This document shows, one piece after another, positions 1 through 8,407 of a DNA stretch of 64,000 nt (the first letter of the stretch is position 1; the number at the start of each line of letters is the position of its first letter). The DNA comes from Pseudomonas mendocina (GTDB taxonomy: Bacteria; Pseudomonadota; Gammaproteobacteria; Pseudomonadales; Pseudomonadaceae): positions 2,976,001 through 3,040,000 of the forward strand of contig NZ_LR134290.1 of assembly GCF_900636545.1 (NCBI RefSeq), given 5' to 3'. The notes under the pieces were generated by a model. It searched no databases and was not told the origin of the DNA. It saw nothing but the letters and a program-made list of their open reading frames with translations. Made by a program: the position numbers and the translations under genes.

Positions 1-1
1 A

Positions 2-502
2 ACCACCAACATGCTGCACTGGATCGACACCAGCACCAATCAACTGGTGGACAACACCCTGGTCGACCAGCGCCCGCGTCACGTCGAATTCGATAAGGAC
101 GGCAAGCGCCTGTGGGCCTCGGCCGAGATCGGCGGCACGGTGACTGTGCTGGACGTCGACTCGCGCCAGGTGCTCAAGGTGCTCAACTTCGCCATCAAGG
201 GCGTACACCCGGACAAGGTGCAGCCGGTCGGAGTCAAGCTGACCGACGACGGCAAGTACGCGTTCGTCGCCCTCGGCCCGGCCAACCATGTGGCCGTGGT
301 GGATGCCAAGACCTTCGAGATTCTCGACTACCTGCTGGTGGGTCGGCGCGTCTGGCACCTGGCGTTCACCCCGGATCAGAAGCGCCTGCTGACCACCAAT
401 GGCGTCAGTGGCGACGTATCGGTGATCGACATCGATTCACTCAAGGTGACCAAGTCGATCAAGGTCGGCCGCTATCCCTGGGGCGTGGTGGTGACGCCAT
501 GA
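2..502 (+). CDS. YVTN beta-propeller protein of PQQ-dependent catabolism (3' part)
   Basis: Only the C-terminal ~167 residues are present; the frame is open to the left edge, so the true start lies outside the window. The sequence shows repeated beta-propeller blades with the patterns 'VAVVDAKT', 'VSVIDIDS' and 'RRVWHLAFTPD', typical of YVTN-repeat proteins. Such proteins sit directly before the ABC exporter genes in PQQ-dependent alcohol oxidation clusters (PQQ_ABC_repeats family), where they are thought to be periplasmic. The stop overlaps the next gene's start by 4 bp (ATGA), which supports one operon with translational coupling. The family call rests on the repeats plus the neighbours; the exact role is unknown. 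Confidence 0.85.
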   Translation, partial: TTNMLHWIDTSTNQLVDNTLVDQRPRHVEFDKDGKRLWASAEIGGTVTVLDVDSRQVLKVLNFAIKGVHPDKVQPVGVKLTDDGKYAFVALGPANHVAVVDAKTFEILDYLLVGRRVWHLAFTPDQKRLLTTNGVSGDVSVIDIDSLKVTKSIKVGRYPWGVVVTP

Positions 503-1359
503 ACGCCTTGGAGGTGAGCGGCGTCGGTTTCGCCTATGGGGCCCGCCAGGCCCTGAATGATCTGGCCTTCGAGCTGGCGCCAGGCCGCTTCGGTGCCCTG
601 CTCGGCCCCAACGGCGCCGGCAAGTCCACGCTGATCGCCCTGCTCACTCGCCTCTATGACCTACAGCAGGGCGATATCCGCATCTTCGGCCACAGCCTGC
701 GCAATGAGCCGCGCCAGGCGTTACGCCAGCTCGGCGTGGTGTTCCAGCAAAGCACGCTGGATCTCGACCTGTCGGTGCAACAGAACCTCGCCTATCACGC
801 CGCGCTGCACGGCATGCCGCGCCGCGAGGCACAGGCGCGTATCGACGAGGAGCTCCTGCGCCAGGATCTCGCTGAGCGCCGTCACGACAAGGTGCGCACG
901 CTCAACGGCGGCCACCGCCGCCGCGTGGAGATTGCCCGCGCCCTACTCCATCAACCGCGCCTGCTGCTGCTCGACGAAGCCAGCGCCGGGCTCGACCCGG
1001 CCAGCCGTCTGGCGCTGGGCCGACATGTGCGCAACCTGTGCCGCGAGCAGGGCCTGTGCGTGCTGTGGACGACCCACCTGCTGGACGAGATCGAATCCAG
1101 CGATGACCTGCTGATCCTCCATCGTGGCGAGCGCGTGGCCTGGGGCAAGGCCAGCCAGTTCGGCGACGACCTGGCCATCAGCTTCGCCCGTCTCACCGGT
1201 GACGAGGCGCTGGGTCGTGGGCATGTGCGTGAGGCGATTCGACCGAACGGTGGGAGGGGCTTCAGCCGCGAGATTTCCAATATCGAGGGTATCGCGGCTA
1301 AAGCCCCTCCCACTCCGTCCACACCACCCACAGACTCCACAAAGGAGCCGCAACCATGA
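499..1359 (+). CDS. ABC transporter ATP-binding protein, PQQ-linked alcohol catabolism exporter
   Basis: 286 residues. Walker A 'GPNGAGKST' lies near residues 35-45, the signature region reads 'LNGGHRRRVEIARAL' and Walker B 'LLLLDEA' follows. The LNGGH form of the signature is what I recall for the PQQ-associated ABC ATPase family, whose members are about 236 residues. The ~50 extra C-terminal residues here (from about residue 250) are encoded by a REP palindrome and look like a passive tail. The ATG at 499 overlaps the preceding stop, and the gene's own stop overlaps the permease ATG (ATGA). It probably energises the exporter formed with the next gene; the substrate is unproven, perhaps alcohol or aldehyde intermediates. 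Confidence 0.9.
   Translation: MNALEVSGVGFAYGARQALNDLAFELAPGRFGALLGPNGAGKSTLIALLTRLYDLQQGDIRIFGHSLRNEPRQALRQLGVVFQQSTLDLDLSVQQNLAYHAALHGMPRREAQARIDEELLRQDLAERRHDKVRTLNGGHRRRVEIARALLHQPRLLLLDEASAGLDPASRLALGRHVRNLCREQGLCVLWTTHLLDEIESSDDLLILHRGERVAWGKASQFGDDLAISFARLTGDEALGRGHVREAIRPNGGRGFSREISNIEGIAAKAPPTPSTPPTDSTKEPQP
1250..1313. repeat. REP-type palindrome inside the 3' end of the ABC ATPase gene
   Basis: The arms are GTGGGAGGGGCTTCAGCCGC (from 1250) and GCGGCTAAAGCCCCTCCCAC (ending 1313), separated by about 20 bases. This is a standard Pseudomonas REP half-site pair, but it lies inside the open frame and is translated as the last part of the ATPase. Confidence 0.85.
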
Positions 1360-2147
1360 CCGCCTACTGGGAATGCCTGCGCGGTATCGTCCTGCGCGAA
1401 TGGCTGCGCTTCGTGCTGCAACGCTCGCGCTTTCTCAGCGCCCTGGTGCGCCCGCTGCTGTGGCTCTTGGTGTTCGCCGCCGGCTTTCGCGCCGCGCTGG
1501 GCATCGCCATCATCGAGCCGTACGACACCTACATCACCTACGACACCTATATCGTGCCGGGCCTGGCCTGCATGATCCTGCTGTTCAACGGCATGCAGGG
1601 CTCGCTGTCGATGGTCTACGACCGCGAGATGGGCAGCATGCGCGTGCTGCTCACCAGCCCGCTGCCGCGCGCCTTTTTGCTGGTGGCCAAGCTGCTGGCC
1701 ACGGCGCTGATCTCGCTGTTGCAGGTCTATGCCTTTCTCGTCATCGCCTGGGTGTACGGCGTGCAACCGCCAGCCTGGGGCCTGCTCGCCGCACTGCCGG
1801 CGCTGCTGCTGGTGGCGCTGCTGCTCAGTGCGCTGGGGCTGCTGCTGTCCAACGGCATCCGGCAACTGGAGAACTTCGCCGGGGTGATGAATTTCGTCAT
1901 CTTCCCCATGTTTTTCCTCTCGTCTGCGCTGTATCCGCTGTGGAAGATGCGCGAGTCCAGCGAGTGGCTGTACTGGCTGTGCGCGTTCAACCCCTTCACC
2001 CATGCCGTGGAGCTGGTGCGCAATGCGCTGTACCTGCGCCTGCATATCGAGGCGCTGCTGATCTGCGCCGGCCTGACGGTATTACTGACGCTGCTCGCCG
2101 TAGCCAGCTTCAACCCGCAGCACGCGGCGCTGCGCAAGGCGGGCTGA
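1356..2147 (+). CDS. ABC-2 type permease, PQQ-linked alcohol catabolism exporter (PedC-like)
   Basis: 263 residues with about six hydrophobic segments: one near 25-45, one following 'VPGLACMILLFNGMQ', three in the middle and one at the end. The layout is that of ABC-2 exporters of the DrrB/NodJ type. 'SLSMVYDREMGSMRVLLTSPLPR' is the conserved cytoplasmic loop that contacts the ATPase. The start codon overlaps the ATPase stop, with AAAGGAG about 10 bases upstream, so the pair is co-translated. Context places it with PQQ-dependent alcohol oxidation (phenyl_ABC_PedC family, from memory). Substrate unknown. Confidence 0.88.
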   Translation: MTAYWECLRGIVLREWLRFVLQRSRFLSALVRPLLWLLVFAAGFRAALGIAIIEPYDTYITYDTYIVPGLACMILLFNGMQGSLSMVYDREMGSMRVLLTSPLPRAFLLVAKLLATALISLLQVYAFLVIAWVYGVQPPAWGLLAALPALLLVALLLSALGLLLSNGIRQLENFAGVMNFVIFPMFFLSSALYPLWKMRESSEWLYWLCAFNPFTHAVELVRNALYLRLHIEALLICAGLTVLLTLLAVASFNPQHAALRKAG

Positions 2148-2153
2148 ACATGA

Positions 2154-2275
2154 TCGTTCCCATGCTCCGCGTGGGAATGCATCCCAGGACGCTCCGTGTC
2201 CGCTGTCGAACTTGCCGTCAGTCAGCAAGGGCGCAGAGCGCCATTTCATCTGCTCCCACGCAGAGCGTGGGAGCC
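2154..2275. repeat. Paired intergenic palindromes
   Basis: Two imperfect to perfect palindromes: TTCCCA...TGGGAA at 2157-2177, and GCTCCCACGCAGAGCGTGGG plus AGC at 2252-2274. They resemble the dispersed 'gtgggaacgctctgcgtgggag' repeats common in Pseudomonas intergenic DNA. They separate the exporter operon from the next gene and may help stabilise or end the upstream transcript. Confidence 0.7.
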
Positions 2276-2299
2276 ATCAACGTCTCAGCAGCCCTTCTA

Positions 2300-2314
2300 C
2301 TACTTTGGTACTGG
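2300..2314 (+). promoter_or_regulatory. Candidate ErbR-type site, copy 1
   Basis: CTACTTTGGTACTGG lies 80 bp before the start of the CXXXCW gene. A 13-of-15 match (CTACTTGAGTACTGG) lies upstream of nosP at 8284-8298. Both flank the ErbR-like regulator gene. Binding by that regulator is inference only. Confidence 0.4.
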
Positions 2315-2393
2315 TTTTCCTCTCCAACGTAGAATTCCCAAGCCTGCGACCATGGCCTGTAATACCGCTACAAAAATAAGTAGAGACCTTGCC

Positions 2394-2969
2394 ATGAAGT
2401 ACCGTCTGCCCGTGCAAGCAGGCCTGATGCTCGCCTCGGTGTTACTGGCCTGCCTTGCGCATGCCGAAGATCTGTTCGACGCCGACGGTTATCGCAGCAG
2501 CCAGTACCGCAGCCCCACGCCATCCAGCCTGGACGGCGTGCAGATCGTCGATACTCCCGCCCTGCAGAAGCTGCTCGCCGAGCGCCCGGATACCCGCCTG
2601 ATCGACGTGTATCGACGCCCCTTCGTGCAGGACCGCTTCGTCGAGGACGCACCCCACGCCAACCTGCCCGGCAGCCTGTGGCTGGCCAACTCCGGCGACG
2701 GCAACCTGGCCCCACAATGGCAGCGCTACTTCACCCACTACCTGCACCAGCAGAGCCGTGGCGACGTGCGCCAACCCTTCGTGTTCTACTGCCGCTCCGA
2801 TTGCTGGCTGAGCTGGAACGCCGCACGTCGCGCCCATGCCATGGGCTATCGCCAACTCTACTGGTACCGTGACGGCGTCGATGCCTGGGAACAGGCCGGC
2901 CTGCCCCTGGTGCCCGCCCAACCCGCCGAACTGCCTGCTGCTTTCCTCACGCCCACTGCCACACCATAA
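2394..2969 (+). CDS. PQQ-dependent catabolism-associated CXXCW-motif protein (rhodanese-like)
   Basis: 191 residues. An N-terminal signal peptide ([20 protein letters not shown]...AHA) predicts export. The body has a rhodanese-like fold with '[11 protein letters not shown]' and the diagnostic '[17 protein letters not shown]', i.e. the CxxxCW signature that names a family found only beside PQQ-dependent dehydrogenase genes. I start at ATG 2394 because it opens directly onto the signal peptide; the longer open frame from 2196 runs through the intergenic palindromes. It probably acts in the periplasm, perhaps in thiol/sulfur chemistry of the quinoprotein dehydrogenase or its cytochrome. The ErbR-like regulator follows after 23 bp. 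Confidence 0.88.
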   Translation: MKYRLPVQAGLMLASVLLACLAHAEDLFDADGYRSSQYRSPTPSSLDGVQIVDTPALQKLLAERPDTRLIDVYRRPFVQDRFVEDAPHANLPGSLWLANSGDGNLAPQWQRYFTHYLHQQSRGDVRQPFVFYCRSDCWLSWNAARRAHAMGYRQLYWYRDGVDAWEQAGLPLVPAQPAELPAAFLTPTATP

Positions 2970-2992
2970 TCACAACAACGAGGTGCAAGGCC

Positions 2993-3658
2993 ATGTACAA
3001 GATTTTGATTGCCGACGACCATCCGCTGTTTCGTGAAGCCATCCATAACGTCATCGCCGACGGTTTTCCCGGCAGCGAGATCATGGAAACCGCCGACCTG
3101 GACAGCGCCCTGGAGCTGACCCAGAGCCACGACGATCTGGATCTGATCCTGCTCGACCTGAACATGCCCGGTATGCATGGTCTAGGCGGGCTAATGAACC
3201 TGCGCAACGAGGCGCCAACCATCCCGGTGGTGATCGTTTCCGCCGAGCAGGACAAGCAGATCGTGCTGCAGGCCATCACCTATGGCGCGGTGGGCTTCAT
3301 CACCAAGTCTTCACCGCGTGCGCAGATGACCGACGCCATCGCGCAGATTCTCGACGGCAACGTCTACCTGCCGCCGGACATCATCCGTTCGCAGAAGAGC
3401 GGCAGCTCGCGCCAGCATCACGACAACCACAGCATCGCCCCGGAACTGCTGCAAGCCCTGACGCGCAAGCAACTGCTGGTGCTCGAGCGCATGACCAAGG
3501 GCGAGTCGAACAAGCAGATCGCCTACAGCCTGGATATCGCCGAAACCACGGTCAAAGCCCACGTCTCGGCCATCCTGCGCAAGCTGGGCGTGCATAACCG
3601 TGTGCAGGCGATCCTCTCGGCTGGCGATATCGACTTCGCCTCCTACCTGCGCCGCTAG
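2993..3658 (+). CDS. erbR: NarL/LuxR-family response regulator (ErbR/AgmR/ExaE type)
   Basis: 221 residues. The receiver domain starts '[17 protein letters not shown]' with acidic residues Asp8-Asp9, predicted phosphorylation at Asp55 ('[10 protein letters not shown]') and the conserved Lys in 'GFITKSS'. The C-terminal LuxR-type HTH reads '[51 protein letters not shown]'. Known relatives (ErbR/AgmR in P. aeruginosa, PedR1 in P. putida) activate PQQ-dependent alcohol oxidation genes. Its position between the exporter/CXXXCW genes and the nosP-nahK pair fits that role. The sensor partner is not certain; nahK is a nearby hybrid kinase. Confidence 0.9.
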   Translation: MYKILIADDHPLFREAIHNVIADGFPGSEIMETADLDSALELTQSHDDLDLILLDLNMPGMHGLGGLMNLRNEAPTIPVVIVSAEQDKQIVLQAITYGAVGFITKSSPRAQMTDAIAQILDGNVYLPPDIIRSQKSGSSRQHHDNHSIAPELLQALTRKQLLVLERMTKGESNKQIAYSLDIAETTVKAHVSAILRKLGVHNRVQAILSAGDIDFASYLRR

Positions 3659-3676
3659 CGCCCGATAGGTTGACTG

Positions 3677-3745
3677 TCATTCCCGCGCAGGCGGGAAGCC
3701 AGAACCCAAGAAGCACCTGGGCTCCCGCCTTCGCGGGAGTGACGA
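3677..3745. repeat. REP palindrome (TCATTCCCGCGCAGGCGGGAA type)
   Basis: TCATTCCCGCGCAGGCGGGA at 3677 pairs with CTCCCGCCTTCGCGGGAGTG, ending about 3742. A large hairpin can form between the regulator gene and the acetyltransferase and may serve as the regulator's terminator. Confidence 0.75.
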
Positions 3746-3812
3746 ACGAGGTTGTCCTGACTCCCGTCATCAAGCCGTGCTAAAACGGCGGCCTCACCGA
3801 TTGGAGTCCACC

Positions 3813-4232
3813 ATGCACATCCGCCCCTTCCGGCTCGCTGACGAAGCCGCCGTCATCGATCTCTGGCAACGTTGCGACCTGACCCGCCCGTGGAACGACC
3901 CACACAAGGACATCCAGCGCAAGCTGACGGTGCAGCCCGAGCTGTTTCTGGTGGGTGAGATCGACGGCAAGCTGGTGGCATCGGCCATGGCCGGCTACGA
4001 GGGGCATCGCGGCTGGGTCAACTACCTGGCTGTGTGCCCCGAGCAACGCCAGCAAGGCCTGGCCCGTCAGTTAATGGCGTATATCGAAGAACAGTTGCTC
4101 GCTCTGGGCTGCCCCAAGCTCAGCCTGCAGGTGCGCGACACCAACGCGGCGGCATTGGCCTTCTACGAGCGGCTTGGCTACAAGATCGACGCGTCGGTCA
4201 GTCTGGGCAAACGCCTGATCGCGGATGATTGA
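3813..4232 (+). CDS. ypeA: GNAT acetyltransferase, YpeA-like
   Basis: 139 residues covering a single GNAT domain: 'MHIRPFRLADEAAVIDLWQRC' (strand 1-helix 1), 'WVNYLAVCPEQRQQGLARQLM' (acetyl-CoA pyrophosphate loop, Q/RxxGxA), and 'NAAALAFYERLGY' near the C-terminus. Length and the 'RPWNDPHKDI' segment match the YpeA family. ATG 3813 follows TTGGAG about 8 bases upstream; an in-frame extension to 3777 has no good ribosome site. Substrate unknown. It stands alone between two repeat-rich spacers. Confidence 0.85.
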   Translation: MHIRPFRLADEAAVIDLWQRCDLTRPWNDPHKDIQRKLTVQPELFLVGEIDGKLVASAMAGYEGHRGWVNYLAVCPEQRQQGLARQLMAYIEEQLLALGCPKLSLQVRDTNAAALAFYERLGYKIDASVSLGKRLIADD

Positions 4233-4245
4233 CGAGGCGCCCTTA

Positions 4246-4482
4246 TCGTAGCCCGGATGAAATCCGGGGTAGAACGGCGTGATCGTTCCCGGATTGTATC
4301 CGGGCTACGGGCTCGCCTCGGTGCGCGCAGCGCACCCTACAGGATGATCGACGCAGTGTCGTAGGGTGGATCACGCTGTACCGATCCACCGCTGCGGTGG
4401 ATGTAAAAAGCAACATCCACCCTACAGTTCCTGCGCTCTGCTCGCTCGGGTAAACCCTAGGGTGCGCCGTGCGCACCGGATT
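4246..4482. repeat. Cluster of REP-like palindromes between ypeA and nahK
   Basis: 250 bp without a gene. It holds GTAGCCCGGATGAAATCCGG (4248) facing GGATTGTATCCGGGCTAC (about 4291-4308), then 'GTGCGCGCAGCGCACCCTAC' (about 4321-4340), 'GTAGGGTGGATCACGC...GATCCACC' and a copy facing 'CATCCACCCTAC', and 'TAGGGTGCGCCGTGCGCACC' near 4459-4478. The units are dispersed Pseudomonas intergenic repeats and lie between two convergent genes. Confidence 0.75.
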
Positions 4483-7125
4483 TCAAGCCCCTGCCCCACG
4501 CTCCATCAGGTGACTCATCGCCGCCTTCAGCTTCATCGGTCGCACCGGTTTGTGCAGCAGGCTGTGGCCCAGCTCGCGCATCTGCTGCTTGAGCTCGTTG
4601 CTGTAGTTGGCGGTGATCATCAGCGCCGGTAGCGGTGTACTACGCCGGGCGTTGATCTGCGCCACGGCGTCGACGCCATTGCGCTCGTCGTCGAGGTGGT
4701 AGTCGGCGATCAGCAGGTCGGCTTCGGCGTGGTAGTTGTCCACCTGGCACGCCAGGTCTTCTTCACTCAGCGCAGTCACTACCCGGCAGCCCCAGCCTTC
4801 GAGCAGGGTGCGCATGCCGGCGCAGATCGCCGCGTCGTTATCCAGCACCCAGACCCGTGTACCGCTAAGGCGTTCGAGCAACTGATCCGGGCTGTCCTGC
4901 ACCGTACGCACGCGCGGCGCGCGGCGGGTCAGCGGTACCTCGACGGCGAACATCGAGCCCCTGCCCTGCTGCGACGCCACGCGAATGCGGTGGCCAAGCA
5001 TGCGCGCGATCTTCTCCACGATCGCCAGGCCCAGGCCCAGGCCACGATCCTGCTTGCGCTGCACGTTATCGCCGCGTTTGAACTCCTGGAATATCTCCAC
5101 CAGCTTGTCCTGAGCGATGCCGATGCCGGTGTCCCAGACTTCGATGGACAGGCTGTTGCCGCGCCGCCGGCAGCCCAGCAGGATGCGCCCGCTGGCGGTG
5201 TAGCGAATGGCGTTGCTGAGGAAGTTGCGCAGAATCCGTGCCAGCAATTGCACGTCGCTGCGCACCAGCACCGAGCTGGGCAGGTAGTCCAGGCGCAAAC
5301 CCTCGCTACCAGCGATCTGGTGATACTCGGCGGCCAGGTTCTCCAGCAACTCGCTGACGGCGAATGGCGCGATATCGGGCTTGATCACCCCGGCATCGAG
5401 CTTGGAAATGTCCACCAGCGTGCCGAGCAAACTCTCGACGTCTTCCAGCGAGTTGCTGACATTACGTACCAGCGGCGCGCAGCCGGAAAGGTCCTTCTTC
5501 TCCAACAAGGCACTGGTGAACAGCCGCGCCGCGTTGAGCGGCTGCAACAGATCATGGCTGACCGCCGCGAGGAACTTGGTCTTGGACAGATTGGCCTGCT
5601 CGGCCTCGCCCTTGGCTTCGCGCAGGCGCGCCTCCATCTGCGTGCGCTCGTCGATCTCGCGGCGCAGTTGGTCGTTCACCGTGGTCAACTCGGCAGTGCG
5701 CTCACGCACGCGCTGCTCCAGATGTTGATAAGCCTGGTGCAATGCCTCGGCAGTGCGGCGACGCTCGGTGATGTCGCGGATCAATACGAAGATGCCGACC
5801 ACTTCGCCGCTGGCCTGACGGTTGGGCACGTAGGAACGCAACATGTAGCGCTCCTGGCCGTTGTGGTTGGTTTCGGCGAACTCGAAGGTTACGCTCTCGC
5901 CGGACAGAGCCAATTCGACGTAGGGCTCCAGGCGCTGGCAATGCTCCTCGCTGTGCACTTCACGCAGGCTCTGGCCGAGCATGGCGCCGCGCGGCCAGCA
6001 GTACCATTCCTCGTAGACCTTGTTGGTGAATTCGTAGACCAGATCAGCCGACAGGTAGGCGATCAGCGCCGGCACGTGGTCGGTGATCAGGCGAATCCAG
6101 CGCTCGCTGTCGCTCAGCGCCTGAGCCTGGCGATGGCGCTCGGTGATATCGGTGAAGGTGTTGACGAAGCCGCCGGTGGGCAACGGATGAGTACGCACTT
6201 CCAGCATGCGCCCGTCGAACAGGCGCACCTCCACCTGGCGCAGCGGTTTGCCGGCGGCATCGCGGCTGTCCGGGGTCAGCGGCTCAAGTTCGCTTTCCGC
6301 CATCACTTCGGCGAACGGCCGATGGGCGTTGATCGGCGCCAGGCCGCAAAGTTCGAGGAAACGGTGGTTCCACAACTCCAGCGCGCCCTCGGCATTGACC
6401 ATGGCCATGCCCTGCGACAGGTTGTCGACCGCGCGCTGCAGCAGGCGCGACTTCTGCGCCAGGGCCTGCTCGCGGCGCAACGCCTCGCTCTGCTTCACCT
6501 CGGTAATGTCGGTGTAGAGGATCACCAGCCCGCCCTCGCGGGTCGGCCGCTCGCTGACCTGCACCCAGCGCCCGTCCTGCAGGCGGAACAGGCTCGGCTC
6601 GCCCTCCTTGCCCAACTGTGCCTCCGCCACCAGGCCGGTACTGCGGCTCAGCCGGCGAATTTCTTCCAACCGCGTACCGGTGCCGATGCGCGCGCGGCTG
6701 CGCGCCCACAGCGCCTTGAAACGGCTGTTGAACAGCACGATGCGCTGGCGATCATCGAACAGCACGAAGGCGTCGGAAATGCTCTCGATGGCGTCGATCA
6801 AATGCTGGTGCGCTGTCTCGGCCCGCAACCGCGCATCACTGAGCAACTGATTGCTGGATTTCAGTTCGGCCATCGCCTGGTTCAGCGCGTCAGTGCGCTC
6901 GCGCACCTGTTCGGACAGCACCACCGAATGCTGGAAGGCCGCGTAGGCATCGTCGCCACGGGAATGAATCGACTCGACCCGTTCGATCAGCGCGGCGTTG
7001 ATGCGCTTGAGCTTGGCGTTTTCCTGCTCCAGCGCCGTACAGCGTGCCTGCAGCTCAGCGCTCGCCACGCCCAACAGGTCGGCCAATGGCGACACCGGTG
7101 AAGGTCTGGTTGATGTGCATGCCAT
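4483..7125 (-). CDS. nahK: Hybrid sensor histidine kinase NahK (ErcS')
   Basis: Up to 880 residues, cytoplasmic with no membrane segment. An N-terminal coiled coil (about 20-110) is followed by three PAS domains (about 105-210, 225-330 and 340-455), a second coiled coil, the H-box 'FLAAVSHDLLQPLNAARLF' (His524), N-box 'ILRNFLSNAIRYT', G boxes 'DTGIGI' and 'GLGLGL', then a receiver domain with Asp808 ('LLIADYHLDDE') and Lys859. In P. aeruginosa NahK signals through HptB and is controlled by NosP. The ATG at 7125 lies 71 bp inside nosP; in-frame GTG codons at 7095 and 7068 are equally plausible starts and would fit the conserved region beginning 'LADLLG'. Co-transcribed with nosP. Confidence 0.9.
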   Translation of the reverse strand: MACTSTRPSPVSPLADLLGVASAELQARCTALEQENAKLKRINAALIERVESIHSRGDDAYAAFQHSVVLSEQVRERTDALNQAMAELKSSNQLLSDARLRAETAHQHLIDAIESISDAFVLFDDRQRIVLFNSRFKALWARSRARIGTGTRLEEIRRLSRSTGLVAEAQLGKEGEPSLFRLQDGRWVQVSERPTREGGLVILYTDITEVKQSEALRREQALAQKSRLLQRAVDNLSQGMAMVNAEGALELWNHRFLELCGLAPINAHRPFAEVMAESELEPLTPDSRDAAGKPLRQVEVRLFDGRMLEVRTHPLPTGGFVNTFTDITERHRQAQALSDSERWIRLITDHVPALIAYLSADLVYEFTNKVYEEWYCWPRGAMLGQSLREVHSEEHCQRLEPYVELALSGESVTFEFAETNHNGQERYMLRSYVPNRQASGEVVGIFVLIRDITERRRTAEALHQAYQHLEQRVRERTAELTTVNDQLRREIDERTQMEARLREAKGEAEQANLSKTKFLAAVSHDLLQPLNAARLFTSALLEKKDLSGCAPLVRNVSNSLEDVESLLGTLVDISKLDAGVIKPDIAPFAVSELLENLAAEYHQIAGSEGLRLDYLPSSVLVRSDVQLLARILRNFLSNAIRYTASGRILLGCRRRGNSLSIEVWDTGIGIAQDKLVEIFQEFKRGDNVQRKQDRGLGLGLAIVEKIARMLGHRIRVASQQGRGSMFAVEVPLTRRAPRVRTVQDSPDQLLERLSGTRVWVLDNDAAICAGMRTLLEGWGCRVVTALSEEDLACQVDNYHAEADLLIADYHLDDERNGVDAVAQINARRSTPLPALMITANYSNELKQQMRELGHSLLHKPVRPMKLKAAMSHLMERGAGA

Positions 7126-8218
7126 TGAACTGCTCTCCGTAGGTGTTGAAGCCGATCACCCGCTGCTGGCGCAGCAGTGTGGCGACCGACTCGACGCCGC
7201 CATCGTTCTCGATCTCCAGGCGGCGCAGGAAGCAGTCGCAGCCGATGGTCAGCAGCAGCGGACCGAGGCGCTGCTCCAGCCCGGCGAACAGTTGCTGCAG
7301 GTTGGGCAGCAAGGGGCCGGGGTGCATGGCGGTGAGGACGATGCCGTTCTCCACCGCGCAGTAGAAGGTCAGGCTGAGGTCGTCGTGCACCTGCTGGATC
7401 GAGCGCACGTAGTAGTGATCGCTGATGCGAACCGCCAGCGGATAGGCAGCGAACGCGCGCAGATCCAGCGCCTCGACCGGCACGCCGATCAGCTCGGCAT
7501 ATTCCTGCGCGGCCGGCGCGGCATTGAGCTCAAACACCCGGCGCGTGGCGCTGTCGGCGCGGGTCACCACCAGCTTTTCCGCGCTGGGCTGGATGTGGTG
7601 GGTGCTGAACACCTCGAACTCCAGCCAGGTGTTAAACAGCACCACGACCGCTGCGCCGCTGTGGAAGCGGCCGCCGTGATAGACGTGGGTGTGGGTCAGG
7701 TGGTTGTCGTCGCCGGCCGAGCCGCCAAAGTGCGGGATACTGCCCAGCGCCGCGCTGAGTGCGCCGAGCACCAGTTCTTCGCGGCTGGAAAGTCCGTCGA
7801 GCAGGGTTAGGGCGAAGCTGTGGCCCTTGATCGAGGCCAGCTCGTTGCTGCGGCAATCCTTGACTAGACCATCGACCAGATGCTGCGCATCGAGCAGATT
7901 GAAGCGTTCCATCTCGTCGATCAGCACGCTGGCGATGGAGAAACAGCGCAGGTCGAAGCCCAACGCCACCACACAGCCACGGTCGTAGCCCTGTGGGGTG
8001 ATCTCGCCGGCGCTGGTGCAGCCCACCAGGCTGACACCGCCGAAATGCGCTTCCAGCGCCTGGCCGAGGCCGTCGAGATCGTATTCGGCCGAGCAGAAGA
8101 ACAGCACGAAACCGAGATAGGGATGGATCAGCTGGCGTGCCAGTTCCTGGGCGGCCAATTCCACATCCTTCGTGCTGGAGACAGCGCTGAGCACGCCCTC
8201 CGACTGTTCCAAGGCCAT
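7055..8218 (-). CDS. nosP: FIST-domain NO-sensing protein NosP
   Basis: 387 residues from ATG 8218 (a TTG four codons earlier is possible). FIST_N features include 'LVGCTSAGEITPQGYDRGCVVALGF' and 'LLDGLSSREELVLGALSAALGSIPHFGGSAGDDN'; FIST_C features include 'FYCAVENGIVLTAMHPG', 'IGCDCFLRRLEIE' and the ending 'VIGFNTYGEQFNGMHINQTFTGVAIG'. NosP is the haem-binding NO receptor encoded with nahK in Pseudomonas; here the two genes overlap. His and Cys residues capable of haem ligation are present, but I cannot assign the ligand. A candidate ErbR-like motif sits about 65 bp upstream of the start. Confidence 0.88.
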   Translation of the reverse strand: MALEQSEGVLSAVSSTKDVELAAQELARQLIHPYLGFVLFFCSAEYDLDGLGQALEAHFGGVSLVGCTSAGEITPQGYDRGCVVALGFDLRCFSIASVLIDEMERFNLLDAQHLVDGLVKDCRSNELASIKGHSFALTLLDGLSSREELVLGALSAALGSIPHFGGSAGDDNHLTHTHVYHGGRFHSGAAVVVLFNTWLEFEVFSTHHIQPSAEKLVVTRADSATRRVFELNAAPAAQEYAELIGVPVEALDLRAFAAYPLAVRISDHYYVRSIQQVHDDLSLTFYCAVENGIVLTAMHPGPLLPNLQQLFAGLEQRLGPLLLTIGCDCFLRRLEIENDGGVESVATLLRQQRVIGFNTYGEQFNGMHINQTFTGVAIGRPVGRGER

Positions 8219-8283
8219 ATCACGCCCCAATTCACGTGCTGATCATGGGGAAATTCTACGAAGCCGGCGCTGCCCGCCCCATG

Positions 8284-8298
8284 CTACTTGAGTACTGG
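8284..8298 (-). promoter_or_regulatory. Candidate ErbR-type site, copy 2, upstream of nosP
   Basis: CTACTTGAGTACTGG on the plus strand matches 13 of 15 bases of the site at 2300-2314. Here it lies upstream of minus-strand nosP, so it is inverted relative to the gene compared with copy 1. 'GGTAGTAG' follows at once, giving partial dyad symmetry. Confidence 0.4.
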
Positions 8299-8407
8299 GT
8301 AGTAGATCCGTAGGACGTACTCGCGAAGCAGTACGGCGGCGCCAAGGGCAATGACAGAGTCTGCCATCGGGCCCTACCCGGCTCTCCATCACGGCCCGGA
8401 ATCGCTG

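Noticed and set aside
951..2045. Long minus-strand open frame opposite the exporter genes
   Set aside because: Low-complexity Gln/His/Arg-rich product, antisense to two clear ABC genes; a shadow of GC-rich codon bias.
4696..7101. 801-codon plus-strand frame opposite nahK
   Set aside because: No domain content and entirely antisense to a multidomain kinase with every catalytic motif intact.
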